In this document: piece by piece, positions 18,411 through 27,050 of the stretch | Layout: every line of letters starts with the position of its first letter | Position numbering within the stretch: the stretch's first letter is position 1 | Assembly (NCBI GenBank): GCA_023436065.1 | Contig: JAEZKU010000002.1 | Coordinates: 25,651-89,650 of the forward strand | Direction of reading: 5' to 3' | DNA: 64,000 bases | Source of the DNA: Bacillota bacterium | GTDB taxonomy: Bacteria; Bacillota; Clostridia; Lachnospirales; Lachnospiraceae | The notes under the pieces: generated by a model | What the model was told of the DNA's origin: nothing | The model's database searches: none | The model's input: the letters and a program-made list of their open reading frames with translations, nothing else | Position numbers and translations under genes: made by a program

Positions 18411-19904
18411 ATGTTAATTATACTTACCGCCTCTCTTGTAATAGTCTCCGTGCTGATTTTATTTGTAAAAAAGAGTAAGGAATCTATTTATCTGTTTGGA
18501 TTGTGTTTGAGTCTGATGCTTGAAATCTGCGGAGTTATGATATTCATAGCAAAGAAAGGCGGTATTTCCTCAGAAATAATGCACTTCTTTTATTTTTCAA
18601 GGGAGATTAAAAGTAAGATACAATATTTTCTGATCACCTTAAATCAGATGGGTTTCCTGATTGCATTAGGCAGGACCCTATTTCCTCTTTTTTTGATAGA
18701 GTTTTCAATGAGCTATTCCATGATACCTTTCATAAGAAAGAATCTATGGATATACAAAGCGGTCGCTGTATTACCGGTGATAACGCTGGTTCTTTATTTT
18801 CCCTGGGTTTATCGGCTGATAACGCTGGACAGGCCATTGGTCCAGATTGTTCTTGTGTACGGATCTTTAATCTGGATGTCGGCATATCTTCTCATATCGG
18901 CTTTTCTGCTAATCTATGAATTTAAGTCGATTACAATGAAGTTTTGCAGAAGACAATTTACTCAGATTATGGTAAGTATGTTTGCACTTTCCGGAATCTA
19001 TAGTCTGTATTATAAGCAGGATCCGGGGCAGGTTTATCATTTTTACTGGTATTCTTTTTCTTGGAGTAAGGGGATTGGGTACATGCAGGTGAATCCCTCA
19101 CTCTTTAGCTATCTGACCTTGGTTATTGTCAGTGTTATTTGCTGTGTACTGGGATTTTATAGTTTGTTTCGCTTCACCAGAAGAAACTATATGGACAACA
19201 AAGAAGACTTGGTGATGGAACGGAAATTCGATTCTGTAAAGGTTGGAGTATCCGTGTTTGTACACAGTATGAAGAATCAGCTATTATCCAATAAGGTCGT
19301 CTTTAAGCGGATCAGGCAGTTATATGAACAACCTGAGGTAGATGTACAAAAGCTGGTAGAGTACGTAGACACCCTGGAAGAGGTGAATAATCTGATGCTG
19401 GGCAGAATGGAAGAGCTGTATCGATGTGTCAAGACAAATGCAATTTACATGGTCCCTATCAGTATGAAGGAAATTACAGATAATGCTTTGGAGCTATTTC
19501 GCAGGAAATATCCGGATACGAACGTACGTGTTGACATCGGGGATACTACAACGATTCTGGCAGATAAGAGTAATTTATGTGAGGCATTATATAATTTACT
19601 GATCAACGCCCAGGAAGCGGTACTAAACTCGGACAGGAAGGAAGAGGGAGAGGTATCGCTGATATGTCATAATGAGAGACTGTATACCGTAATTGAAGTC
19701 AGGGATAATGGCAGCGGCATGAACAAGCATCAGATTAAAAAGATATTTGAACCATTTTATTCAAGCAAGAATTCTAATTTTAACTGGGGAATGGGACTAT
19801 ATTATGTAAGAGAGATTGTAAAGAGCCATCTTGGCACCTTACGAGTGGAAAGTAAGCAAGGAGAAGGAAGCAGCTTTTATATATTGCTGCCGAAGTATCA
19901 GTAG
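18411..19904 (+). CDS. Membrane sensor histidine kinase of the amino-sugar locus
   Basis: 497 residues. The first about 265 residues contain six to seven hydrophobic segments, and there is no large extracellular domain. The cytoplasmic part starts near residue 270 and carries an H-box-like FVHSMKNQLL (about 285), the N box NLLINAQEAV, the G1 box DNGSGM, the F box FEPFYSSK and the G2 box GMGLYYVREIV. It is paired with the LuxR-type regulator 29 bases downstream and sits inside the catabolic operon, between nagA and the phosphofructokinase. It may sense a substrate or membrane event related to uptake. Confidence 0.88.
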   Translation: MLIILTASLVIVSVLILFVKKSKESIYLFGLCLSLMLEICGVMIFIAKKGGISSEIMHFFYFSREIKSKIQYFLITLNQMGFLIALGRTLFPLFLIEFSMSYSMIPFIRKNLWIYKAVAVLPVITLVLYFPWVYRLITLDRPLVQIVLVYGSLIWMSAYLLISAFLLIYEFKSITMKFCRRQFTQIMVSMFALSGIYSLYYKQDPGQVYHFYWYSFSWSKGIGYMQVNPSLFSYLTLVIVSVICCVLGFYSLFRFTRRNYMDNKEDLVMERKFDSVKVGVSVFVHSMKNQLLSNKVVFKRIRQLYEQPEVDVQKLVEYVDTLEEVNNLMLGRMEELYRCVKTNAIYMVPISMKEITDNALELFRRKYPDTNVRVDIGDTTTILADKSNLCEALYNLLINAQEAVLNSDRKEEGEVSLICHNERLYTVIEVRDNGSGMNKHQIKKIFEPFYSSKNSNFNWGMGLYYVREIVKSHLGTLRVESKQGEGSSFYILLPKYQ

Positions 19905-19933
19905 TTCACCTTAATGAAGGCAGGGTAATGATT

Positions 19934-20611
19934 ATGAGTAAAAAAATTAAGATATTAATCGCAGATGACTTTTCATTATTAAGGGAGGACATGAGTGAAC
20001 TGATCAATGGACAACCCGATATGGAAGTGGTCGGAGAAGCATCAAACACAAAAGAAATCATTAGTCTGGCTGAAAGTGTCAGCTATGATATTATTTTGAT
20101 GGATATCGAAATGGAAGTGATGAATGCAGGTATCATCGCAACTCAAAAAATCAGGGAAGCAGACCCGGAAGCCAATATCATTTTCCTGACAGCACATGAA
20201 ACCAGGGAAATCATCGTGACTGCAATGGGTGCAGGTGCATCGGATTATCTGGTAAAGGGTTGTAACGATGAAGATATCCTGCATCATATACGCTGTGCAT
20301 ACGAAGGACATCCGGTTATGCAAAGCAACATTCATGAAACGATCCTGCAGGAGTTTGTAAGACTTCAGAAAAGTGAGCGAAGTCTGCTCTTTTTTATTAA
20401 TAACATTTCAAACCTGACCCCAACGGAAAGAGAAATGATAAAACTGTTATTGCAGGGGTATAAGGTCAATGAGATTGCCGGAATTCGAAGCGTGGAAACC
20501 AGCACAATAAAAACACAGGTGAAGGGACTACTGAAAAAATTCGGATGTAGCCGTACCAAGGAAATTCTTCAGATCATCCATGATTTGAACATAGAGCATC
20601 TATTTATGTAA
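19934..20611 (+). CDS. NarL/LuxR-family response regulator
   Basis: About 225 residues from ATG 19934 (AGGG eight bases upstream; ATG 19928 is too close to it). The receiver domain has D12-D13 in LIADDFS, phospho-acceptor Asp in ILMDIEMEVM and Lys in YLVKGCN. The C-terminal LuxR helix-turn-helix has LTPTEREMIKLLLQGYKVNEIA and TIKTQVKGLLKKFG. It is the partner of the kinase at 18411. The likely targets are the importer and enzyme promoters of the same locus. Confidence 0.9.
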   Translation: MSKKIKILIADDFSLLREDMSELINGQPDMEVVGEASNTKEIISLAESVSYDIILMDIEMEVMNAGIIATQKIREADPEANIIFLTAHETREIIVTAMGAGASDYLVKGCNDEDILHHIRCAYEGHPVMQSNIHETILQEFVRLQKSERSLLFFINNISNLTPTEREMIKLLLQGYKVNEIAGIRSVETSTIKTQVKGLLKKFGCSRTKEILQIIHDLNIEHLFM

Positions 20612-20651
20612 TAGAGAATACAGCAAACGGTGCGTTAAGAGGCTTAAACGT

Positions 20652-20667
20652 ACGCAAACGTTTGCGT
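20652..20667. promoter_or_regulatory. LacI-type operator (16-bp perfect palindrome)
   Basis: ACGCAAACGTTTGCGT is a perfect palindrome with a central CG, the form bound by LacI/GalR regulators. It lies between the response regulator and the phosphofructokinase, 61 bases before the ATG at 20729. It probably controls the glycolytic half of the locus through the LacI protein encoded at 11294, or through a CcpA-like protein. Confidence 0.7.
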
Positions 20668-20728
20668 GAATAAGTTACAAATCCTTGATTAACTGTGCTT
20701 AAATTGAGATAGAAAGGATGACAGAAGT

Positions 20729-21895
20729 ATGGTAGAGAAGAATATTTTAATCGTGCATGGTGGCGGCCCAACAGCTGTGATCAATGCTTCCTTATATGGA
20801 GCAATAACAGAGGCAAAGAAACATTCTGAACTGACTCATATTTACGCTGCAAGGAATGGAACCGGCGGTTTATTAAAAGAAGAACTGATTGGATTAGAGC
20901 AGATTCCTGAAGGTGAGCTGGAATTACTACTTCAGACACCGGGAAGTGCAATTGGTACCTCAAGAGATGAGATAGAGCAGGAAGATTATGATAAGATGAC
21001 CGAAATGCTTGCGAAAAAGAATATAAAATTTGTACTGTTCAACGGTGGAAACGGAACGATGGACACCTGCGGCAAGCTTTATAAGACCTGCTTAAGTAAA
21101 GGGCTGGATATTAAAGTGATGGGTATTCCAAAAACAATAGATAATGATATCTCTATCACGGACCATAGCCCCGGTTACGGAAGTGCGGCACGTTTTCTGG
21201 CGCAGAGTGTCAAAGAGATCTGCGCGGATGTGAAGGGGTTGCCAATCCATGTAGTAGTTGTGGAAGCACAGGGACGAAATGCAGGTTGGATTACCGCAGC
21301 CGGTGCATTGGCGGATAACGAAGAAGGGATTGGTCCGGATCTCATCTACCTGCCGGAACGACCCTTTGAGGAAGACAAGTTTATCGAGGATGTCAGAAAG
21401 CTGCTGGAGCAGAAAAAAGGCATCGTAGTGGTGGCCAGTGAAGGACTTAAAAATGCGAAGGGTGAACCGATTGTAAAACCTGTCTTCCAGACAGAGAGAG
21501 CAGTCTATTTCGGAGATGTCAGCTCCCATCTTGCTAATCTGGTAATCCAAAAACTTGGTTACAAGGCAAGAGGTGAGAAGCCGGGGCTATTAGGTCGTGC
21601 ATCCATCGCTCTGCAAAGTCAGGTCGACCGTGAAGAAGCAATATTAGCAGGTGAGCTTGCATGTAAAGCAGTCATACAAGGGGAAAGCGGGAAAATGGTT
21701 GCTTTTCGACGTATTTCCACTTCACCCTATCAGATAGAACCATTTCTTGTTGAGATTGAGGAGGTCATGCTGCATGAACGGATTATGCCGGACGAATTTA
21801 TCAACCAAGAGGGAAATGGTGTAACAGAAAGCTTTAAAGAGTGGTGCAGACCATTAATCGGTGAGGAATTAACGAAGATGGCATCTTTTAACTAG
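20729..21895 (+). CDS. Phosphofructokinase family, unusual subclass
   Basis: 388 residues. It has the N-terminal nucleotide/pyrophosphate loop (HGGGPTAVINA), GSAIGTSR, the catalytic PKTIDND motif (134-140) and YGSAAR. The usual GGDGS/GGDDS metal motif reads GGNGT (106-110), with Asn at the Asp position. The usual GHIQR segment that helps hold the fructose 6-phosphate reads GLLGR. It phosphorylates C1 of a ketohexose derivative, using ATP or pyrophosphate (not decidable by eye). It begins the PFK-aldolase-TIM set that would turn the NagB product into two trioses. It has its own leader with the palindrome at 20652. Confidence 0.85.
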   Translation: MVEKNILIVHGGGPTAVINASLYGAITEAKKHSELTHIYAARNGTGGLLKEELIGLEQIPEGELELLLQTPGSAIGTSRDEIEQEDYDKMTEMLAKKNIKFVLFNGGNGTMDTCGKLYKTCLSKGLDIKVMGIPKTIDNDISITDHSPGYGSAARFLAQSVKEICADVKGLPIHVVVVEAQGRNAGWITAAGALADNEEGIGPDLIYLPERPFEEDKFIEDVRKLLEQKKGIVVVASEGLKNAKGEPIVKPVFQTERAVYFGDVSSHLANLVIQKLGYKARGEKPGLLGRASIALQSQVDREEAILAGELACKAVIQGESGKMVAFRRISTSPYQIEPFLVEIEEVMLHERIMPDEFINQEGNGVTESFKEWCRPLIGEELTKMASFN

Positions 21896-21921
21896 ATGGA
21901 TAACGAATGGAGGAATAGATT

Positions 21922-23076
21922 ATGTTAGTACCTATGAGAGTAATTTTAGAAGCTGCAGACCAGTATAATTACGCGCAGGGCGCATTCAATGTCAATGCAG
22001 TGGCTCAGGCAAAAGCTGTGATTGGAGTACATGAGATGTTTCGCAGTCCTGCAATTTTGCAGGGAGCAGATCTGGCAAATGGGTTTATGGGTGGCAGATG
22101 CGACTTCATGAATGCTACCCTTGAGGACAAGAAAAAAGGTGCGAAGAATATCGCGGATGCTGTGAAAAAGTACGGTGAGGAGAGCTCTATTCCGATCGCA
22201 CTTCATCTGGATCATGGCAGGAACCTTGACTCCTGTATCGCTGCAATTGAAGGTGGCTATACCAGTGTTATGATCGATGGAAGCTCCTTGCCCTTTGATG
22301 AAAATGTAGAACTGACCAGAGAGGTCGTAAAATATGCCCATAAGCTTGGCGTATCTGTTGAAGGTGAGCTTGGCGTACTAGCAGGAGTTGAGGATCATGT
22401 ATTTAGTGAGAACAGCACCTATACCAATCCCTTGAGTGCTGTGGAATTCTTCCGGAAGACCGGTGTGGATGCCCTTGCAATCAGTTATGGAACCATGCAT
22501 GGTGCCAACAAAGGAAGGAACGCAGTAATTCGTAAGGAAATCGCCATTGCGATTAAGGAGTGCCTGCGTCATGAAAGAATAAAGGGTTACCTGGTAAGCC
22601 ACGGATCATCTACCGTACCGCAATACATTGTGGATGAGATTAACGCACTCGGTGGAAATCTGACCAATGCCTTTGGCATTGACGTAAATCAGTTGATTGA
22701 GGCATCCCGTTGCGGAATCAATAAGATTAATGTCGATACGGACATTCGCCTTGCAGTGACACGTAATCTGAAGGAATTATTCGCAAAGGAACCTGCGCTT
22801 AGAAACAGTGCCTCCGTTGGTGCGATCTATGAGCTGTTGGAGAAGAATAAGGCTGCCTTTGATCCAAGAGTATTTATTACACCTATTATGGATACAGTAA
22901 TGTATGGTGACATACCGGATGATGATGTAGCACGTATTTGCAGCTGTATCGAAGCCGGTGTCAATGAGGTAGTCGGGACATTGATTGTACAGTTCGGAAG
23001 CTTTGGAAAAGCACCGAAGGTAGAAGCAGTTACCCTTGAGCAGATGGCTGACAGGTACAAAAGAGGAGAAATATAA
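21922..23076 (+). CDS. Class II ketose-bisphosphate aldolase
   Basis: 384 residues, longer than the usual 285-360. The class II motifs are present: ALHLDHG (catalytic Asp and metal His), VEGELGVLAG, SHGSSTV, and NKINVDTDIRLA near the phosphate-binding site. It cleaves a ketohexose 1,6-bisphosphate or an analogue into dihydroxyacetone phosphate and a C3 aldehyde, using a divalent metal. It is followed with no gap by the triose-phosphate isomerase gene and preceded by the phosphofructokinase, so the three are one expression unit. An AGGAGG-like site precedes the ATG. Confidence 0.9.
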   Translation: MLVPMRVILEAADQYNYAQGAFNVNAVAQAKAVIGVHEMFRSPAILQGADLANGFMGGRCDFMNATLEDKKKGAKNIADAVKKYGEESSIPIALHLDHGRNLDSCIAAIEGGYTSVMIDGSSLPFDENVELTREVVKYAHKLGVSVEGELGVLAGVEDHVFSENSTYTNPLSAVEFFRKTGVDALAISYGTMHGANKGRNAVIRKEIAIAIKECLRHERIKGYLVSHGSSTVPQYIVDEINALGGNLTNAFGIDVNQLIEASRCGINKINVDTDIRLAVTRNLKELFAKEPALRNSASVGAIYELLEKNKAAFDPRVFITPIMDTVMYGDIPDDDVARICSCIEAGVNEVVGTLIVQFGSFGKAPKVEAVTLEQMADRYKRGEI

Positions 23077-23922
23077 ATGAAACATATCTATCTGAACTTA
23101 AAAAGATTTGATGTTTCTGCAGAGCTGGGAGGAGTCAACCGCATTGCAGACATTAAGGACTGGGCATCCTATATAATTACTAACACACAGGATGAACTGA
23201 ATCAATATGACCCCGGTAAAGTGGAGTTTGGTATGTATTTTCCTGAGACTCATTTGTTGGGAGCAGTAGCAGCTAAAGGAAAGGACAGCCGTGTTAAGAT
23301 TGGCTGTCAGGGTGTATACCGGGAAGATGTCTCCGTCGGTGGCAATTTTGGTGCCTTTACGACGAACAGACCGGCAGCAGCTATGGCTTCGGCAGGCTGT
23401 GAAACAGTGATTATCGGTCACTGCGAAGAGAGAAATGATAAAGCAGGCATCCTTGCAGAAGCAGGGATCGTTAATACGGATGCAATCAACAGAATATTGA
23501 ATCAGGAAATCAAGTGCGCCATCGCCCGTGGCATGACGGTACTCTACTGTATCGGTGAGAAGAGCGAGGAGCAGGAACAGTGGATGGAGGTTCTCGGACA
23601 GCAATTAGAGCTTGGGCTAAAGGATGTGGATACCTCCAAGGTTGTAATTGCTTATGAGCCAATCTGGTCAATCGGACCCGGCAAAACACCTGCCGATCAG
23701 GATTACATCACAAAGATTGCAAGATTTGTGAAGGAAAAGACCGACGGTATGGATATTGTATACGGTGGTGGATTGAAGCAGGAAAATGCTGCTATGCTGG
23801 CGTCCATCCAGGAGATTGACGGTGGACTGATTGCATTAACCAGATTCCAGGGAGAGATCGGTTATTATCCTGAGGAATATCTTGAGATCATCAGACTTTA
23901 TATGAACAAAATTTGCCTATAG
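23077..23922 (+). CDS. Divergent triose-phosphate isomerase
   Basis: 281 residues against about 250 for housekeeping TpiA. The catalytic residues are kept: K9 (NLKRF), H115 (IGHCEERN) and E194 (AYEPIWSIGPGK, the flexible loop). The phosphate grip differs: GGS before loop 7 reads YGGGLKQEN (Ser to Gly), and the loop 8 GG (VGGASL) reads LIALTRF. The gene starts directly after the aldolase stop (GGAGAAATATAAATG). It may work on a triose carrying a different end group, such as sulfate, or it is a paralogue from another sugar pathway. Confidence 0.8.
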   Translation: MKHIYLNLKRFDVSAELGGVNRIADIKDWASYIITNTQDELNQYDPGKVEFGMYFPETHLLGAVAAKGKDSRVKIGCQGVYREDVSVGGNFGAFTTNRPAAAMASAGCETVIIGHCEERNDKAGILAEAGIVNTDAINRILNQEIKCAIARGMTVLYCIGEKSEEQEQWMEVLGQQLELGLKDVDTSKVVIAYEPIWSIGPGKTPADQDYITKIARFVKEKTDGMDIVYGGGLKQENAAMLASIQEIDGGLIALTRFQGEIGYYPEEYLEIIRLYMNKICL

Positions 23923-23932
23923 GAGGTAGTGT

Positions 23933-25429
23933 ATGAAAGTCGAATTTGAATATGGACATGGTACCATGGCGGCAGAATTGCCGGATAGTACAGACATTTT
24001 TATCCCCGGTGAGACAGTGAAGGATCCGGACTTTATTCCGGAAGATAAATTAGAAGCAGCATATCTGGATAGCCTTGCACATCCCATCGGAATGCCGACC
24101 CTGACGGAGCTGGCCCATAAAGGAAGTACTGTCACCATTATCGTCCCGGATCGTGTAAAGGGTGGAGAGCAAGCTACCAGCCATAGAAAAATGAGTATCA
24201 AATATATATTAAAAGAGCTCTATGCTACCGGAGTGGAAAAGAAGGATGTTCTCTTCATTATTTCCAACGGACTGCATCCCAGAAGTAAGGAATCGGATGC
24301 AAGGGCAATCTTTGGACCTGAGCTCTTTGAGGAGTTTTGGCCTACCGGACAGATTATCAGCCATGACAGTGAAGATCACGAACACATGATTGATCTGGGA
24401 ACGACCCATCGTGGAGATCCGGTTTACATGAATAAATATGTCTATGACTGTGATATCCCGATCTTAATCGGACATGTTCAGGGAAACCCTTACGGTGGAT
24501 ATTCAGGAGGCTATAAGCATAGTGCGACCGGTATTACCAACTGGCAGAGCATTGCAAGCCATCATGTACCTTCTGTTATGCACAGAAAAGATTTTACCCC
24601 TGTCAACAGCGGAAGTCTGATGCGTAGTAAATTTGATGAAATCAGTATGCATATGGAAGAAAAGATGGGACATCCCTTCTTCTGTTGTGATGCAGTACTG
24701 GATACCCAGTCCAGACAAATTGCGATCTACTGCGGATATGGAAGGGAGATGCAGCCAATCAGCTGGAAGATGGCGGATAAGAGGACCTATGTACATTGGG
24801 CAGAAAAGAAATACGATGTCCTGGTATTTGGTATGCCGCAGAAATTCCATTATGGAGACGGTATGGGAACAAATCCGATCATGATGATGCAGGCTTTAAG
24901 TGCCCAGGTATTGAGATTTAAGCGGATCATGAGTGAGAACTGTGTGATTATCTGTTCTTCCACCTGCAACGGATATTTCCATGATGAGTTATGGCCATAT
25001 TTAAGAGAGCTCTATGAGTTATTCCAGCATGATCACATGAATACCCTTCCGGATATGAATAGGTTGGGTGAATACTTTGCAACAAAGGAAGAATATATCC
25101 GAAAATATCGTTTTACAAATGCATTCCATCCTTTCCACGGCTTCTCCATGATGTCCTGCGGGCATATCGCTGAGATGAACACAAGCGCGATCTATATCGT
25201 CGGAGCTGAGGAACCTGGATATGCAAGAGGAATGGGTCTAAAGACAAGGGCAACCTTTGAAGAGGCCATAGAGGATGCGAAGAAGAAGTTTGTCGGTCAG
25301 TCTCCTAATATTCTGGCACTTCCGATGACCTATAAAAAGGCCTCCGTTCATCTGTGTATGAAGAACAAGGAAGAGAACAGCATGGATGCTTATGGACACA
25401 TAAACCATGGCTGTGGATGCTGCGGCTGA
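23933..25429 (+). CDS. LarA-family (nickel-pincer) racemase/epimerase
   Basis: 498 residues. Four positions match lactate racemase LarA with the same spacing: H115, H181, K195 (GGYSGGYKHS, the pincer-cofactor Lys) and H211. This implies that it uses the nickel-pincer nucleotide and racemises or epimerises a 2-hydroxy acid. LarBCE, which make the cofactor, are not in the window. The C-terminus ends in GCGCCG, a possible metal-binding tail not usual in LarA. It sits after the isomerase and before the ChrA-type transporter, so its substrate may be a C3 or sugar acid end product of the pathway. Confidence 0.8.
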   Translation: MKVEFEYGHGTMAAELPDSTDIFIPGETVKDPDFIPEDKLEAAYLDSLAHPIGMPTLTELAHKGSTVTIIVPDRVKGGEQATSHRKMSIKYILKELYATGVEKKDVLFIISNGLHPRSKESDARAIFGPELFEEFWPTGQIISHDSEDHEHMIDLGTTHRGDPVYMNKYVYDCDIPILIGHVQGNPYGGYSGGYKHSATGITNWQSIASHHVPSVMHRKDFTPVNSGSLMRSKFDEISMHMEEKMGHPFFCCDAVLDTQSRQIAIYCGYGREMQPISWKMADKRTYVHWAEKKYDVLVFGMPQKFHYGDGMGTNPIMMMQALSAQVLRFKRIMSENCVIICSSTCNGYFHDELWPYLRELYELFQHDHMNTLPDMNRLGEYFATKEEYIRKYRFTNAFHPFHGFSMMSCGHIAEMNTSAIYIVGAEEPGYARGMGLKTRATFEEAIEDAKKKFVGQSPNILALPMTYKKASVHLCMKNKEENSMDAYGHINHGCGCCG

Positions 25430-25460
25430 GTTTACCGAACATTAGAAAGGTTGTTTATAC

Positions 25461-26918
25461 ATGAATAAATTTCTTTCGTTACTGCTTTCATTTCTCAAGA
25501 TTGGATTTATCGGTTTTGGCGGAGGAAGTGCTCTAATTCCAATTATTGAAGAAGAGATCGTTACGAAGAAAAAGCTACTGAAGGAAGAAGATTATAATGA
25601 TTATGTCATCGTATCTAATATTACACCGGGTACATTGCCGGTCAAATTAGCAGCGGCAGCCGGAAGGAAGATTTCCGGACTGCCGGGAATGATAGGTGCG
25701 GCAACTATGGTATCTCTTCCGGGAGTTGGGATTACGGTTTTTCTTGTATCCATACTGTCTCAGTTGGATGAAAATGTAGTGACGCAAATTAAGTTTGCTT
25801 CCGTCGGGATCTCGGTATTTATTATCATGCTTTTGATTAACTATATTGATAAGGTATTAAAAGGCTGCAAGAGGACCAATACCTTAGGGGCCGCCTGGAT
25901 TATCATGCTGGTGTCATTCTTTCTGACAGCGGGGAAGGAAATCAATCATATCTTAGGTCTGATGCATACACCGATCTTTGACATAAGTACGGTTAATCTG
26001 TTGTTACTCGCATTCTTTATTATATTTTTCACAGAGGGTAAAATCACTCCCTTAAAGGGAGTGATTGCCGGAAGCATCAGCATTTTATTTATTCTGTGTA
26101 CAGGTAAGTCACAGATTATTACAAATGAAATGCTATTTACCGCAATAAAGGTATGTATGCTTGCACTTTCCTGCTACGGCATCATTAGGAGTATGAGAAA
26201 TAGTAAGGGAAGTGCAGGGAGTAAAACTGATCAAAAGAATAAACTGTCTCTGAGAGGATTTCTTTCGGAAGAGGTGACATGGATTGTATTCTTAATTCTG
26301 ATGTCAGTACCGGTCGCATTTGTTGTAAGTGATGTAGGTGGTTATATAAAGAACGGATTAATTTCAACCGTGATTTCCTTTGGTGGTGGAGAAGCCTATA
26401 TTACAATTGCAGATACCATCTTCGTGGCCAATGGGTCCATCCCTTCAGAGGTGTTTTATGGTCAGGTGCTGCCGATTGCCAATGCTTTACCCGGACCGAT
26501 CTTAAGTAAAGTACTTGCAGCAATTGGGTATTATATCTCTTATCATGCAACACAAAGCATGGGCGCGGGCTTCTTACTCTCGATCGTGGGCTATGCAGCC
26601 AGTCTTGTTGCTTCCTGCTTTGTATTTTTCCTGATTTTCTTCATCTATAGCAGATTTGAAAGCCTGGAGCTATTCCAGACCTTAAAGACATGGATATTAC
26701 CGATTATATCCGGGTTATTGCTGACCACAATCTTATCCATGCTTTATGAGAATTTCAATATCATACTGGAACACCAGGGAACTACTGTTATGGCTGTGAT
26801 CATCAGCGGAGTTATCTTTGCATTACTAATGCTGTTACATAAAAGATATCATCTGCATGACATTATATTGATCTTGATCTCCGGTGCAGGGTCCCTGGTA
26901 GTATGTAACCTTTTATAA
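25461..26918 (+). CDS. chrA: ChrA-type transporter, two-domain form
   Basis: 485 residues with about ten to twelve hydrophobic segments. It has two halves, each starting with the CHR pattern: FIGFGGGSALIPIIEEEIV and then SFGGGEAYITIADTIF, each followed by a PG-rich stretch (NITPGTLPVKLAAAAG, LPGPILSKVLAAIG). The family moves chromate and other oxyanions. Here, as the last gene of the amino-sugar locus, it may export an anionic end product or sulfate rather than chromate. The stop is followed by a terminator at 26958. Confidence 0.85.
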   Translation: MNKFLSLLLSFLKIGFIGFGGGSALIPIIEEEIVTKKKLLKEEDYNDYVIVSNITPGTLPVKLAAAAGRKISGLPGMIGAATMVSLPGVGITVFLVSILSQLDENVVTQIKFASVGISVFIIMLLINYIDKVLKGCKRTNTLGAAWIIMLVSFFLTAGKEINHILGLMHTPIFDISTVNLLLLAFFIIFFTEGKITPLKGVIAGSISILFILCTGKSQIITNEMLFTAIKVCMLALSCYGIIRSMRNSKGSAGSKTDQKNKLSLRGFLSEEVTWIVFLILMSVPVAFVVSDVGGYIKNGLISTVISFGGGEAYITIADTIFVANGSIPSEVFYGQVLPIANALPGPILSKVLAAIGYYISYHATQSMGAGFLLSIVGYAASLVASCFVFFLIFFIYSRFESLELFQTLKTWILPIISGLLLTTILSMLYENFNIILEHQGTTVMAVIISGVIFALLMLLHKRYHLHDIILILISGAGSLVVCNLL

Positions 26919-26957
26919 TCAATCATGAGAGAATAGTGATAACGTAAAAACAGTGAA

Positions 26958-26995
26958 AAGAGCTACAATACCTGAATATTGGTATCGTAGCTCTT
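26958..26995 (+). terminator. Terminator after chrA
   Basis: AAGAGCTAC and GTAGCTCTT, with ATACC/GGTAT inside, make a strong stem. It ends just before a tRNA-Gly 3'-end fragment at 27001 and lies between convergent genes. Confidence 0.65.
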
Positions 26996-27000
26996 ATTAG

Positions 27001-27021
27001 TTAAGCGGATAACAGTAATCG
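27001..27021. repeat. tRNA-Gly 3'-end fragment, copy 1 (left end of array)
   Basis: TTAAGCGGATAAC matches the end of the tRNA-Gly at 40205-40275 in the same orientation, followed by a diverged T-arm (AATCG shared). It is preceded by a hairpin, as in the other copies. It is a candidate attachment-site remnant. Confidence 0.6.
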
Positions 27022-27050
27022 GATCTGTTCGATCACCCGGGAATACTTAT

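Noticed and set aside
27005..27013. GCGGATAAC resembles the lac operator core
   Set aside because: All copies match the 3' end of the tRNA-Gly at 40205-40275 and continue into T-arm sequence, so they are tRNA fragments and not operators.
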